Part shown: piece after piece, positions 1 through 5,013 of the stretch
How positions within the stretch are numbered: position 1 is the stretch's first letter
Layout of the letters: each line of letters begins with the position of its first letter
Source: JBOGUF01 sp050696075
GTDB lineage: Bacteria; Chloroflexota; Chloroflexia; Thermomicrobiales; UBA6265
Assembly: GCA_050696075.1 (NCBI GenBank)
Contig: JBOGUF010000102.1
Coordinates: forward strand, 1-5,013
Reading direction: 5' to 3'
DNA length: 5,013 bases
The notes under the pieces: generated by a model
What the model saw: only the letters and a program-made list of their open reading frames with translations
Told to the model about the DNA's origin: nothing
Database searches by the model: none
Position numbers and translations under genes: made by a program

Positions 1-51
1 GCTAGCAGCGCCTCGACAACGTGGAACTCAATCGCGATTCCTCAGCGTTTT

Positions 52-67
52 CTCAGGCAATCCTGAG
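52..67. repeat. Perfect inverted repeat, CTCAGG-CAAT-CCTGAG
   Basis: Six base pairs of perfect stem (52-57 with 62-67) close a four-base loop. Neither strand has a run of T after the stem, so it does not look like a Rho-independent terminator. It could be a small operator or an RNA hairpin, or it may be chance; no flanking gene helps decide. Confidence 0.5.
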
Positions 68-123
68 CATATTCCCAGCAGAGCTCGGTAGCCTGGTCGC
101 TGCAACTTCGGATCGTTTCCCTG

Positions 124-155
124 CCAACGGTCACCGCGGTTGCCTCCCTCGTTGG
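124..155 (-). promoter_or_regulatory. T-box-like sequence within a 6-bp stem (tentative)
   Basis: Read on the minus strand, 134-153 gives AACGAGGG, AGGCA, then ACCGCGG. This resembles the conserved T-box riboswitch antiterminator core AGGGTGGNACCGCG, but with one extra base and with the first base of the TGGN tRNA-pairing element changed to A. It is flanked by CCAACG (124-129) and CGTTGG (150-155), which can pair. I could not find a specifier stem I upstream (toward position 380), nor a downstream terminator. Any controlled gene would lie off the left edge. It may be a decayed T-box or a coincidence. Confidence 0.15.
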
Positions 156-270
156 TCCCCAAGCAGTCGGCTGACAACGCTTGGGATTGTCCAATGGGGA
201 ACCGTTCTTGCCCCGCCCGACGCATGGCGCGGGTAGCGCTGGACGGGTTGGTGCAATGGGACGTGAGGGT

Positions 271-276
271 AGGGGG
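271..276 (+). promoter_or_regulatory. Ribosome binding site of the GNAT gene (AGGGGG)
   Basis: AGGGGG ends six bases before ATG 283. This decides the start over an in-frame ATG at 256, which has no comparable purine-rich site. Confidence 0.6.
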
Positions 277-282
277 CGCAAC

Positions 283-873
283 ATGGACCAGGCGATCACG
301 CGGCAGAATGGTTGGGCGCATACCAGTGAGTTGGAGGCGCCGCGTCCGGTTCTGAACCTGGTCGGAAATCGCATCGCGTTGGGGCCGTTGTCCCGAGACC
401 TCTTGCCGGTCTACCGTCGCTGGCTGAACGATTTTTCGCTGCTCGCCCTCCTCGACCGGCGATTTCGGCCTCTAACACCCGATTGGATCGAGACCTGGTA
501 CGCGCGACATGTTCGCGGTGATCCGAGTTGCATGGTCTTCACCATCTGGGAGCGCGATGCATGGCGACCTATCGGCAACGCGGCGCTCCAAGATTTGGAC
601 TTCCGCGGCCGGAGCGCCGAGTTGGGACTCTTTATCGGCGAACCCGAGTGCCGCGGGCAGGGTTTCGGCGTGGAGGCGACGCGCCTGTTGGTCGACTTCG
701 GGTTCAACGTGTTGGGTCTGCACAGCATCATGCTGCGTGTCTACGAGTACAACCTTTCCGCGCGACGCTGCTACGAGAAAGCCGGATTTCGCGAGTTCGG
801 ACGCCGCACCCAGAGCCAGTTCATGCACGGCCGCTTCTGGGACGTGATCTACATGGAGTGCTTGTCCGGCTAA
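283..873 (+). CDS. GNAT-family N-acetyltransferase (RimJ/RimL type)
   Basis: The predicted 196-residue cytoplasmic enzyme should transfer an acetyl group from acetyl-CoA to an amine; the acceptor (protein N-terminus, small molecule or antibiotic) cannot be read from sequence. A single GNAT domain covers about residues 25-192. The acetyl-CoA pyrophosphate loop (motif A) is seen as CRGQGFG at 123-129, preceded by a strand around AELGLFIG (112-119). Motif B is a good match to the RimJ/RimL subgroup: RVYEYN at 152-157, then A160, and YEKAGF at 164-169. The length is normal for the family. ATG 283 is chosen for its AGGGGG site; ATG 256 would add nine residues rich in Gly and Arg. The gene stands alone on its strand. 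Its TAA stop overlaps the stop of the convergent isomerase, leaving no room for a terminator between them. Family assignment is firm; substrate is unknown. Confidence 0.9.
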   Translation: MDQAITRQNGWAHTSELEAPRPVLNLVGNRIALGPLSRDLLPVYRRWLNDFSLLALLDRRFRPLTPDWIETWYARHVRGDPSCMVFTIWERDAWRPIGNAALQDLDFRGRSAELGLFIGEPECRGQGFGVEATRLLVDFGFNVLGLHSIMLRVYEYNLSARRCYEKAGFREFGRRTQSQFMHGRFWDVIYMECLSG

Positions 874-1721
874 GCAGTTGCATTCGCGGCGGACCGCATG
901 AGCGCCAGGTTCCCGCGCACCCGCTCCGTCAGCGGTTGCTCGGTGGTGAAGTCTTCGACGGAGACCCACTCGTCATAACCAATGGCGTGGAGTGCCCCGA
1001 AGAGTTCGCGCAAGTTCACGATCCCGGCGTCGAGCGGCGCCCAATATCCCTCCCAGGCGGTGGCGCCGTCCTCTCGCTCGCCGGTCTTTCGCCAGCCGGC
1101 GTTCTTGATGTGGACGTGCGCCAGGTATGGGCCGAGTGTCTCGAGTCCCAGCCGGTATCGTTCGTGCCCTTCGTGCACCATGTTGCCGGGGTCGTAGATC
1201 GCGCCGACCGCGTCCGGATCGAAGCCGTCGAGGAAAAGGCGCGTGGCGCTGGCGCTGGGCGTGATGGTGTTATGGTGAATCTCGACCAGGGCTTTGACGC
1301 CGTAGTCGCGCGCGAGGCGCTCGACCTCGCGGTAATGCGCCCGCGTCTGATCTCGTAGATCGGCGAAGCCGGTTATGCCGTCGTAGCGCGGGACCTGAAT
1401 CCGGCCCATCGGCACGCCCAGCGCCTTCATGCCGCGCAGCACGCGCTCGACGTTTTCGAGATCGTCCGCTTGGACGTAGCTGGCGATCGCCGGGATTCCC
1501 ATCCCGGCGCCCTCCGTCAGCGCCCGGATGTGCGGGGCATCGTCGACAAAGCTGCTCAGCGGAAAGGTGCAGCGATTCCCCTGCCAGAACCCCAGCGTCT
1601 CCCGCGCCGCGTCGTCCACGATCCGCCACTCGACCCCGTCGTAGCCGATCTCCGCCAGCTGCCTGACGGCCTCATCTGGTCTCCATTCGGGTAATGAGAC
1701 GGAAAAGATGGCGTATTTCAT
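870..1721 (-). CDS. Sugar phosphate isomerase/epimerase, xylose isomerase-like TIM barrel
   Basis: This 283-residue protein belongs to the AP endonuclease 2/xylose isomerase-like TIM-barrel superfamily (IolE/YcjR-type sugar epimerases and dehydratases). Visible landmarks are the first strand and helix (YAIFSVSLPEW, 3-13; EIGYDGVEWR, 24-33) and a typical set of divalent-metal ligand positions: E147 in LVEIHHN, D177 in YDPGN, H204 in HVHIKN and E256 in VSVEDF. The length is usual for the family. The start at 1721 is fixed by its ATGA overlap with the upstream oxidoreductase, whose TGA lies at 1720-1718. This implies translational coupling. A GGGAGG stretch (1740-1735) lies 13 bases ahead, rather far, which also favours coupling. 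Such isomerases commonly sit beside Gfo/Idh/MocA dehydrogenases in sugar or inositol catabolism. The exact reaction is not identifiable. Its TAG stop shares bases with the TAA of the convergent acetyltransferase. Confidence 0.9.
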   Translation of the reverse strand: MKYAIFSVSLPEWRPDEAVRQLAEIGYDGVEWRIVDDAARETLGFWQGNRCTFPLSSFVDDAPHIRALTEGAGMGIPAIASYVQADDLENVERVLRGMKALGVPMGRIQVPRYDGITGFADLRDQTRAHYREVERLARDYGVKALVEIHHNTITPSASATRLFLDGFDPDAVGAIYDPGNMVHEGHERYRLGLETLGPYLAHVHIKNAGWRKTGEREDGATAWEGYWAPLDAGIVNLRELFGALHAIGYDEWVSVEDFTTEQPLTERVRGNLALMRSAANATA

Positions 1722-2779
1722 CGGTGTGCTAACGCCTCCCGTTGTAGGGTGAGGTCTACCCGCTGGCCGGTGTGGGCCGACTCGTAGATGCCAAGGATGA
1801 TATCGACGGCATTGCGCGCCTCGTCGCCAGGCACGGGCGCGGTGGCGCCGTCGTTCAGGGCGCGAAAGATGGCGCCTAACTGGCGGGCGTGAGCGTCGCC
1901 GAACGGCTCGTCGGGCCGCCAACCCCGGCACTGCTCCTCGTCTTCGGCGGTAAGGAGATCGTCGCGCGGCGACTGGTCGCTCTCCCAGACAGCGATCCGG
2001 CCGTTTTCCAGGACCGCGCGGCCCGCCGTGCCGACGATTTCCACCCGCACCGGTCGATCGTGGTCGCCGGAGGTGGTGCCCTGGATAACGCCGAGCGCCC
2101 CGCTCGCGAGGCTGACCGCGGCGCTGGCCGTATCCTCCGTCTCGATCGCGTGGGTCAGGGTCGCGGCGTAGCCGGAGACGCTGGTGACCGGGCCGATGAA
2201 CCATTGGAGCAGGTCGATGGTATGGATGCTCTGGTTCATCAGCGCGCCGCCGCCGTCGAGCGCCCAGGTGCCGCGCCAGCCGCCCGAGGCCGCATAGTAC
2301 TCCGCCGTTCGCCGCCAGTGGACGAAGGCGTTGCCCAGAATCGGGCGGCCGATCAGACCCGCCTCGATCGCGCGTTTGAGCAGGCGCGTCTCCCGCGAGA
2401 AGCGGTTCTGGAAGATCACCGCCAGCGTTACCCCGGCCTCCCGGCAGGCGGCGATCATGCGGTCGATGTCCGCGACCGTGGTTGCCATCGGTTTCTCGGT
2501 GACGATGTGCTTGCCGGCGCCCGCCGCCAGCGCCGCTTGCTCCGCGTGCAATCCGGAGGGCGTGCCCAGGATCACGACGTCGACGTCCGGCCGCGCCAGC
2601 ATCTCCTCGTAGTTCGCGTGCCACGCCGCGCCGTTCGCGCCGGCCAGCGCCCGGCCTGCCTCCTCGACGGGGTCAGACACCGCGCGGACGACGGCATGAT
2701 CTACCTGGCCAATCGCTCCCGCGTGGAGTCTCCCGATCACCCCCGCCCCGGCAATCCCGATGCCCCATTCCCTGCTCAT
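1718..2779 (-). CDS. Gfo/Idh/MocA-family NAD(P)-dependent oxidoreductase
   Basis: This 353-residue cytoplasmic dehydrogenase should oxidise or reduce a hydroxyl of a sugar, amino sugar or cyclitol using NAD(P). An N-terminal Rossmann fold (about 5-125) starts with the nucleotide loop GAGVIG at 11-16. D36 ends the second strand, which hints at NAD preference. The family signature TEKPM is at 94-98, with the usual active-site lysine K96. The C-terminal alpha/beta domain carries the second family signature, DGGGALMNQSIHTIDLLQW (175-193), with the expected catalytic H186 and D189. Length is normal. ATG 2779 is preceded by AGGGGGAG. It is the first gene of a two-gene operon with the isomerase, overlapping it by the four bases ATGA. 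The two probably act on the same substrate. No transporter, kinase or regulator accompanies them here, so the pathway stays open. Confidence 0.93.
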   Translation of the reverse strand: MSREWGIGIAGAGVIGRLHAGAIGQVDHAVVRAVSDPVEEAGRALAGANGAAWHANYEEMLARPDVDVVILGTPSGLHAEQAALAAGAGKHIVTEKPMATTVADIDRMIAACREAGVTLAVIFQNRFSRETRLLKRAIEAGLIGRPILGNAFVHWRRTAEYYAASGGWRGTWALDGGGALMNQSIHTIDLLQWFIGPVTSVSGYAATLTHAIETEDTASAAVSLASGALGVIQGTTSGDHDRPVRVEIVGTAGRAVLENGRIAVWESDQSPRDDLLTAEDEEQCRGWRPDEPFGDAHARQLGAIFRALNDGATAPVPGDEARNAVDIILGIYESAHTGQRVDLTLQREALAHR

Positions 2780-2781
2780 GG

Positions 2782-2789
2782 CTCCCCCT
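2782..2789 (-). promoter_or_regulatory. Ribosome binding site of the oxidoreductase (AGGGGGAG)
   Basis: On the minus strand AGGGGGAG (2789-2782) lies just ahead of ATG 2779. The G-rich core is about five to seven bases from the start. It supports this start codon. Confidence 0.55.
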
Positions 2790-2816
2790 GGTCTCGTCGA
2801 CTGTCAATTCTCCGGC

Positions 2817-2845
2817 ATCGTCCGCGATTCCCCGCCAAGACGCAA
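2817..2845 (-). promoter_or_regulatory. Possible sigma-70 promoter of the oxidoreductase operon
   Basis: On the minus strand TTGCGT (2845-2840) is followed after 17 bases by GACGAT (2822-2817). Spacing is ideal, but both hexamers are imperfect. Transcription would begin near 2810, giving a leader of about 30 bases. Confidence 0.25.
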
Positions 2846-2850
2846 CCGCA

Positions 2851-2859
2851 TGCTACGAT
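2851..2859 (+). promoter_or_regulatory. Possible extended -10 promoter of the Uma2 gene (TGC-TACGAT)
   Basis: TG, one base, then TACGAT at 2854-2859 fits an extended -10 element. No good -35 hexamer lies 16-18 bases upstream, as is common with extended -10 promoters. Transcription would start near 2866, giving a leader of about 54 bases that includes the GGGGAG ribosome binding site. This candidate and the minus-strand one lie back to back in the divergent region. Confidence 0.3.
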
Positions 2860-2906
2860 AGCGACACAGCCGCGGCACGATCGCGTATCAGCTCAGCCAC
2901 GGCAAC

Positions 2907-2912
2907 GGGGAG
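2907..2912 (+). promoter_or_regulatory. Ribosome binding site of the Uma2 gene (GGGGAG)
   Basis: GGGGAG lies seven bases before ATG 2920 and fixes this start. Confidence 0.65.
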
Positions 2913-2919
2913 ACTCACC

Positions 2920-3492
2920 ATGTCGGCTACGACCAAACTCTATACCGCGGAAGACCTTTGGCACATGCCAGGCGATGAGCCGTGGGAACTGTGGGAAGGG
3001 GAGCTGCGCAAAGTGCCGAGTGCGGGGGGGGAGGCGAGCGCGCTCGCTGGTTGGATACTCGTACTGCTTGTCCATTTCGTCAGGCCGCGCCGGCTTGGCA
3101 TGGTTACCGGCGCCGACGGCACGTACATCATGCTGCACGACCCGCAAACAGTCCTCGTACCCGACGTTGCCTTCGTGCGCTGGGAGCGTTTGCCGGACGG
3201 CGCCCCGCCGAAACGGTACATTCCCGTCCCCCCCGACCTGGCCGTCGAGGTCCGTTCCCCTTCCGACCGCCCCGGCGAGATCTCCCAGAAGCTGGCCCTC
3301 TACCAGCGCGCCGGCGTTCCCCTCGTCTGGTGGGTCGACCCCGCCCGCCGCGCCGTCACCGTCCACCGCCTCGGCCACCCGGTCGTCGACCTCCATCAAG
3401 GTGATGAACTCGACGGCGCCGACATCCTCCCCGGCTTCCGCCTCCCCGTCGCCGACATATTCGACGCATATTCCACCACGCGACCGCGCTGA
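2920..3492 (+). CDS. Uma2-family protein (DUF820, PD-(D/E)XK endonuclease fold)
   Basis: This 190-residue protein matches the Uma2 family, a restriction-endonuclease-like fold abundant in cyanobacteria, Chloroflexota and planctomycetes. Its biological role is largely unknown. Visible landmarks are the opening YTAEDLWHMP (8-17), the ELWEGEL strand (23-29) and VPDVAFV (80-86) with D82. Next comes PDLAVEVRSPSD (105-116) with E110, the usual acidic active-site residues, followed by K124 and LVWWVDP (135-141). The C-terminus has the typical Uma2 ending, LPGF (about 172-175). The fold appears complete and the nuclease residues are kept, so it may be active on DNA. The gene appears monocistronic. 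A run of eight G (3024-3031) lies within it, at codons for A35 to E38, and could slip. It could also be a relic of mobile origin, but I see no transposase or repeats around it. Confidence 0.9.
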   Translation: MSATTKLYTAEDLWHMPGDEPWELWEGELRKVPSAGGEASALAGWILVLLVHFVRPRRLGMVTGADGTYIMLHDPQTVLVPDVAFVRWERLPDGAPPKRYIPVPPDLAVEVRSPSDRPGEISQKLALYQRAGVPLVWWVDPARRAVTVHRLGHPVVDLHQGDELDGADILPGFRLPVADIFDAYSTTRPR

Positions 3493-3505
3493 CCCCGATC
3501 GGCTT

Positions 3506-3530
3506 GTAACACGTCGCCACGCATCCCGTA
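3506..3530 (+). promoter_or_regulatory. Possible ECF-type promoter, GTAAC-N16-CGTA
   Basis: GTAAC (3506-3510) is followed after 16 bases by CGTA (3527-3530). ECF sigma factors commonly use an AAC-containing -35 element and a CGT-type -10 at this spacing, and often transcribe their own gene. Transcription would start near 3538, upstream of the sigma gene, in the only gap before it. A housekeeping reading (TTGTAA 3504-3509 with GTATTC 3528-3533, 18-base spacing) fits the same stretch about as well. Confidence 0.3.
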
Positions 3531-3560
3531 TTCCTTCTTGATCGCGCCGTGTGGGTGGCG

Positions 3561-3579
3561 AGGGAGCGAGGCGAGGGTG
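3561..3579 (+). promoter_or_regulatory. Possible alternative GTG start with AGGGAG site for the sigma factor
   Basis: GTG 3577 is in frame with the sigma gene and has AGGGAG (3561-3566) ten bases ahead. It would add 13 residues before ATG 3616. The ATG itself has only a weak site, but it gives the usual short N-terminus of ECF sigma factors. The GCGAGG hexamer occurs three times here (3558-3563, 3566-3571, 3571-3576), so the purine-rich match may be accidental. Confidence 0.3.
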
Positions 3580-3615
3580 TTGCGGGTTCGAGTCGGGTCG
3601 GATGCGCCGGACGCC

Positions 3616-4179
3616 ATGTGGTCGAACCAGGATGATCTGACGCTGGCAGTCGCGGCGAAGACCGACCGTGCGGCGTGCGGCGTCCTCTACGACCGCTACG
3701 TCGATCGTGTCTACGGCTATTGCTACCGTCGGCTGCAGACGCCGGAGGTGGCCGAGGACGCGACGAGCCAGGTCTTCATCAAGGCGCTCGTCGCCCTGCC
3801 CCGATTCCGTGACGACGGTCCGTCGTTCGGCGCCTGGCTCTTCGCCATCGCCCACAACGTGGTCATCGACGAGTTCCGCGCCGCCCGCCGCGCCCCGTGG
3901 CCCGCTGCTACGGCGGTCACGGTCGACGACGCGCCCGGTCCAGAAGAAACCGCCGTTGCCGCCGAAGGCGTGCGGGAGTTGCGGGCGGTGTTGTCCCAAC
4001 TGTCGGCGGACCAAGCCAATGTCATCGAGCTGCGCCTGGCCGGACTCACCGACAAAGAGATTGCCTTCGTCCTCGGCCGCGGACATGGCGCCATTCGGGT
4101 CATCCAACACCGAGCCGTGCGGCGGTTGCGTGCCCTGCTCGGCGTCGAGCAGCAGTCAAAGGTGGATCGCGATGCCTGA
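3616..4179 (+). CDS. ECF-type RNA polymerase sigma factor (sigma-70 family)
   Basis: From ATG 3616 this is a 187-residue sigma factor with only regions 2 and 4, the layout of extracytoplasmic-function sigma factors. Region 2 spans about 20-92: LYDRYVDRVYGY (24-35), the core-binding helix around EDATSQVFIKAL (47-58), and WLFAIAHNVVIDEFR (74-88), which melts and reads the -10. A Pro/Ala/acid-rich linker covers 93-118. Region 4 spans about 121-175: LSADQANVIELRL (129-141), then the helix-turn-helix LTDKEIAFVLG to AVRRLRALL (144-175), which reads the -35. The downstream membrane-protein gene overlaps its 3' end by eight bases, so the two are probably co-translated and the partner is a likely regulator. 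A GTG start at 3577 would lengthen it by 13 residues. No SnoaL-type C-terminal extension is present. Target genes are unknown. Confidence 0.93.
   Translation: MWSNQDDLTLAVAAKTDRAACGVLYDRYVDRVYGYCYRRLQTPEVAEDATSQVFIKALVALPRFRDDGPSFGAWLFAIAHNVVIDEFRAARRAPWPAATAVTVDDAPGPEETAVAAEGVRELRAVLSQLSADQANVIELRLAGLTDKEIAFVLGRGHGAIRVIQHRAVRRLRALLGVEQQSKVDRDA
4159..4165 (+). promoter_or_regulatory. Ribosome binding site of the membrane protein (AAGGTGG)
   Basis: AAGGTGG lies six bases before ATG 4172, inside the end of the sigma factor gene. It supports this start and coupled translation. Confidence 0.6.
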
Positions 4180-5013
4180 TTTCCACCCGCATCTATTCGT
4201 CTCCAGGGAGGAGCAACAGGTCGCCGAGCGCCTGAGTCCGGCCTGGAACGCGCTCGTCCACGGCGACACCGCCGCCGCATCCCTCGACCCGGCCGACGCC
4301 GCCGTCATCGACCGCCTCAACTCGCTCGCCTGTGTCCCACAACCACGGTCGGCCTTTGTCATTCGCCTCAAGGAGCAACTCATGGACTCCAGCATCACCC
4401 TGACGGCCGGTGGCGCTATCGATCGCCCGTCGCCGTTCACCATCGTGCAGCCTGCGCTACGACCGTTGACCAGCCGCAAACGACGTTTCTGGGACGGCTC
4501 CCGCCGCGGCCTCGGCGCCGCGGCAACGATCGCGCTCTTGATCGCCAGTCTCGCCGGCGGCTACCTGGCGATCTCGTGGTCCGATTCCGGCGGCGGCCGC
4601 CAGAACGACCTGGCCGCTCCGATGGCCGAGGCCTCGCCCGCCGCATCGCCCCAGCCCTGCGTCGACAACTGCCCAGACTATTCTGTGCTCAGTTGGAACG
4701 TGCATCTCACCGGCCAGGGGTTCATCAACAAGGATGACTATGTGGATGCCGATCTCGTCGCCGCGGACGTGCAACTCCAGGCGTGGGCGGTTGATCCCGG
4801 CGCGTCATTTCAGTTGTCGGCGGATGCCACGAGGGGCATCCACGGCGCGGTCGTCGACGTCGTCCTCGACGGCATTTACGTGGTGTCGATCGACGCTCCG
4901 GCCGTGATCAGCCGGAACAACGATCCCGTTCGCCGCTTCATCGAGTATGTCCAAGCTGGCACAACGGTCGAGCTGGGACGGGGCGACACGATCTCCTATC
5001 CGGCCGGCCGCGC
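4172..5013 (+). CDS. Single-pass membrane protein with cupin-like outer domain; putative anti-sigma partner (3' end outside window)
   Basis: The frame runs open from ATG 4172 to the window edge (280 codons seen, no stop). Residues 1-112 are a predicted cytoplasmic part, with an acidic and Ala-rich helix (about 12-53) and a helical segment AFVIRLKEQLM (61-71). Similar segments are common in membrane partners encoded after ECF sigma factors. A basic patch (RKRRFWDGSRR, 102-112) precedes one transmembrane helix (about 113-134), which places the N-terminus inside and the C-terminus outside. An Ala/Ser/Pro linker (148-162) and CVDNC (163-167) follow. Residues from about 198 on read as cupin beta strands, ending in GTTVELGRGDTISYPAG (263-279), like the second cupin motif. 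The usual HxH metal ligands are absent; only H224 is near their place. The gene overlaps the sigma gene by eight bases. A role as an anti-sigma sensor is inferred from position and topology. No zinc-binding anti-sigma motif (HxxxCxxC) is visible. Confidence 0.75.
   Translation, partial: MPDFHPHLFVSREEQQVAERLSPAWNALVHGDTAAASLDPADAAVIDRLNSLACVPQPRSAFVIRLKEQLMDSSITLTAGGAIDRPSPFTIVQPALRPLTSRKRRFWDGSRRGLGAAATIALLIASLAGGYLAISWSDSGGGRQNDLAAPMAEASPAASPQPCVDNCPDYSVLSWNVHLTGQGFINKDDYVDADLVAADVQLQAWAVDPGASFQLSADATRGIHGAVVDVVLDGIYVVSIDAPAVISRNNDPVRRFIEYVQAGTTVELGRGDTISYPAGR

Larger units (their letters stand above)
1..282. other. Left intergenic/leader region with no supported gene
   Basis: I see no convincing coding region here. 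Several short frames are open on both strands, but none has a recognisable motif or a good ribosome binding site. A plus-strand frame open from base 1 stops at 64-66 and could be the tail of a gene outside the window, but 21 residues are too few to judge. The stretch contains the palindrome at 52-67, the T-box-like sequence on the minus strand at 124-155, and a weak GC hairpin (CCCGC 212-216 with GCGGG 229-233). The last part must carry the promoter and leader of the acetyltransferase, but I could not pick a credible -35/-10 pair. Confidence 0.5.

Noticed and set aside
28..321. A 97-codon minus-strand frame in the left region
   Set aside because: No family resemblance, no good ribosome binding site, and it overlaps the start of the acetyltransferase; likely chance.
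874..900. Small GCGG-CGGA-CCGC hairpin as a terminator for the acetyltransferase
   Set aside because: Only four base pairs and no T-run on either strand; it also lies in the isomerase coding sequence.
1722..2624. In-frame upstream extension of the isomerase reading frame
   Set aside because: The extension is an Arg-rich shadow of the oxidoreductase gene; the isomerase domain begins exactly at the ATG at 1721, which forms the ATGA overlap.
2779..2807. Perfect TTGACA on the minus strand (2807-2802) as a -35 box for the oxidoreductase
   Set aside because: At 17-base spacing the -10 would be GAGCCA, overlapping the ribosome binding site and start codon, so transcription would begin inside the gene.
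1889..3541. A 550-codon open plus-strand frame antisense to the oxidoreductase and running through the Uma2 gene
   Set aside because: Its translation is Arg/Pro/Ala-rich with no domain motif, and it overlaps two genes with clear family signatures; open antisense frames are common in GC-rich DNA.
3582..3598. GGTTCGAGTC, resembling a tRNA T-arm
   Set aside because: The five bases before TTC (GCGGG) do not pair with the five after the loop (CGGGT), and no acceptor, D or anticodon arm can be built around it.
2893..4110. A 405-codon open minus-strand frame opposite the Uma2 and sigma genes
   Set aside because: No recognisable motif; both opposite genes carry clear conserved domains.

Overview
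This is a high-GC bacterial window with five complete genes and one that runs off the right edge. The gene content fits a Chloroflexota-type bacterium, perhaps related to Thermomicrobia. The clues are a stand-alone Uma2-family nuclease, an ECF sigma factor paired with a membrane protein carrying an Ala/Ser/Pro-rich linker and a cupin-like outer domain, and a Gfo/Idh/MocA dehydrogenase paired with a sugar isomerase. The assignment is an inference from style and gene content; no marker gene is present.

Layout. Positions 1-282 hold no gene I can support. They contain a small perfect palindrome and, on the minus strand, a T-box-like sequence. A GNAT acetyltransferase (283-873, +) follows. It converges on, and shares stop-codon bases with, a two-gene minus-strand operon: a Gfo/Idh/MocA oxidoreductase (2779-1718), then a TIM-barrel sugar phosphate isomerase/epimerase (1721-870), joined by an ATGA start/stop overlap. 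A 140-bp divergent intergenic region (2780-2919) separates this operon from a plus-strand Uma2 endonuclease-fold gene (2920-3492). After a 123-bp gap with a possible ECF-type promoter come an ECF sigma factor (3616-4179) and, overlapping it by 8 bp, a single-pass membrane protein (4172 to beyond 5013). That protein has a cytoplasmic N-terminus and a cupin-like extracytoplasmic part.

Function. The minus-strand pair probably oxidises and isomerises a sugar or cyclitol (inositol-type chemistry); its substrate cannot be read from sequence. The sigma factor and membrane protein are most simply read as a sigma/anti-sigma signalling pair. In this model the cytoplasmic part holds the sigma factor and the outer domain senses a ligand or envelope state. 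The sensor has no canonical anti-sigma domain I can name, and its cupin-like part lacks the usual metal-binding HxH motif, so this pair is the most interesting part of the window. The GNAT and Uma2 genes look like single-gene units.
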